From the NCBI GenBank assembly GCA_022822685.1, contig JAJEAQ010000531.1, positions 1-5,053 of the forward strand: DNA of 5,053 bases. Direction: 5' to 3'. Source of the stretch: Trichodesmium sp. jk18x7bins.61. Lineage in GTDB: Bacteria > Cyanobacteriota > Cyanobacteriia > Cyanobacteriales > Microcoleaceae. This document shows, in pieces, positions 4,613-5,053 of this stretch (its first letter is position 1; every line of letters begins with the position of its first letter). The notes below the pieces were generated by a model. It saw only the letters and a list, made by a program, of their open reading frames with translations, did not search any database and had not been told where the DNA came from. The position numbers and the translations under genes are program-made.

Positions 4613-5053
4613 ATGCCTTCAAACTTGAAGAGAGTATTTTCTGATGCAATCCACGAGATAGCCAAAAAAAACAGTCAGCAAGAAGGCGTCTGGAAGGTCG
4701 AAAACCACTATGTAGAGGATATTGAAAACAAATATCCAGAAGCTCAGGCTCAGTACAATCTTGTTAAAGAAAAGCAGTTCAGTCTCCATATGCTTTTAGA
4801 TAATGAACTCACTCCACCTTCAAAGAAACAAAACAGAGATATGATAGCGTCCTTGCTGCAAGATGAGATTAAAGATGAAGCTTTTAAAACTTCTCAAAAG
4901 ATGAATCTGAGTCCAGAAGAAGCTCAGTCTCGAGCTAAAAAGATTCAAGGAAATTTGAGCAAAAAGCATCTTAATGTAGTAGGAGAAGACCATACTATCT
5001 CAGATAAGATACGAAAAGAGGAAAAAATATATGCAGCTATATTTAGTGGTTCA
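4613..5053 (+). CDS. VVGED-motif protein, second copy (partial, runs off the right edge)
   Basis: ATG 4613 opens a frame that is still open at the window end, 147 residues so far. Residues 1-117 are charged and helical (for example NKYPEAQAQYNLVKEKQ and NLSPEEAQSRAKKIQGN) and do not resemble the polar N-terminus of the 3476 gene. Residues 118-147 repeat its conserved block: HLNVVGEDH.IS..IR.EE.IY......GS. This copy keeps a GEDH string. A G-E-x-H string after a hydrophobic strand is also seen in the erythromycin-esterase/ChaN-like group, but one motif is too little to assign it. It starts 33 bases after the stop at 4577-4579, in the same frame and with no clear Shine-Dalgarno, so it may be co-transcribed and translated by coupling. 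The function is unknown. Confidence 0.65.
   Translation, partial: MPSNLKRVFSDAIHEIAKKNSQQEGVWKVENHYVEDIENKYPEAQAQYNLVKEKQFSLHMLLDNELTPPSKKQNRDMIASLLQDEIKDEAFKTSQKMNLSPEEAQSRAKKIQGNLSKKHLNVVGEDHTISDKIRKEEKIYAAIFSGS
4964..5053 (+). repeat. VVGED block, copy 2
   Basis: Encodes residues 118-147 of the 4613 gene and ends with the window. It is 1077 bases downstream of copy 1. GEDH here versus GEDS in copy 1 is the most notable difference. Confidence 0.75.

Noticed and set aside
4967..4993. GEDH motif as proof of a ChaN/erythromycin-esterase-like enzyme
   Set aside because: Only one short motif is present in the window and the rest of the domain lies beyond the edge; the resemblance may be accidental.

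Overview
The window looks like accessory chromosome from a filamentous (Nostocales-type) cyanobacterium. The evidence is moderate AT-richness, one HIP1 octamer (GCGATCGC, 2006-2013), heptanucleotide short tandem repeats (TTTTTCC, CCTTCTG, CCCAACT types), and the TTGGGTT...CCTCAACCCAACCTAC dispersed repeat common in Nostoc/Anabaena/Calothrix-like genomes. The assignment rests on these repeats and protein styles only; there is no rRNA or marker gene.

Layout. Positions 1-343 are non-coding and repeat-rich, with a GC hairpin like those beside IS ends and a dispersed repeat interrupted by a second one. Positions 344-1090 (+) encode a small, probably exported cyanobacterial protein of unknown function, carrying a repeat-derived linker after its signal-like segment. 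Positions 1091-1318 are a convergent intergenic stretch full of short repeats. Positions 1319-3154 (-) encode a DUF262/DUF1524 (GmrSD/SspE-like) protein, the family of type IV restriction and anti-phage enzymes. Its predicted HNH-type His appears to be replaced by Tyr. Positions 3155-3475 are a divergent intergenic region with small palindromes.

From 3476 to the right edge (+) there is a run of three open segments in one reading frame, separated only by two TAA codons: 3476-3988, 4049-4579 (its frame is open back to 3989), and 4613-5053 (continues past the window). The first and third share a 30-residue block with 16 identities centred on HLNVVGED, although their N-terminal regions differ. 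The simplest reading is two tandem paralogues of an unrecognised modular protein. The first copy is interrupted by an in-frame TAA (3986-3988), so that 3476-3988 and 4049-4579 are the two halves of one ancestral gene; the second copy starts at 4613. An alternative is three separate small genes in one operon.

Nothing in the window proves that the DUF262 gene and the VVGED gene pair work together: they are divergent and about 320 bases apart. The mix of a defence-type gene, tandem modular paralogues with variable N-termini, a possible pseudogene and dense repeats fits an accessory or defence-type island.
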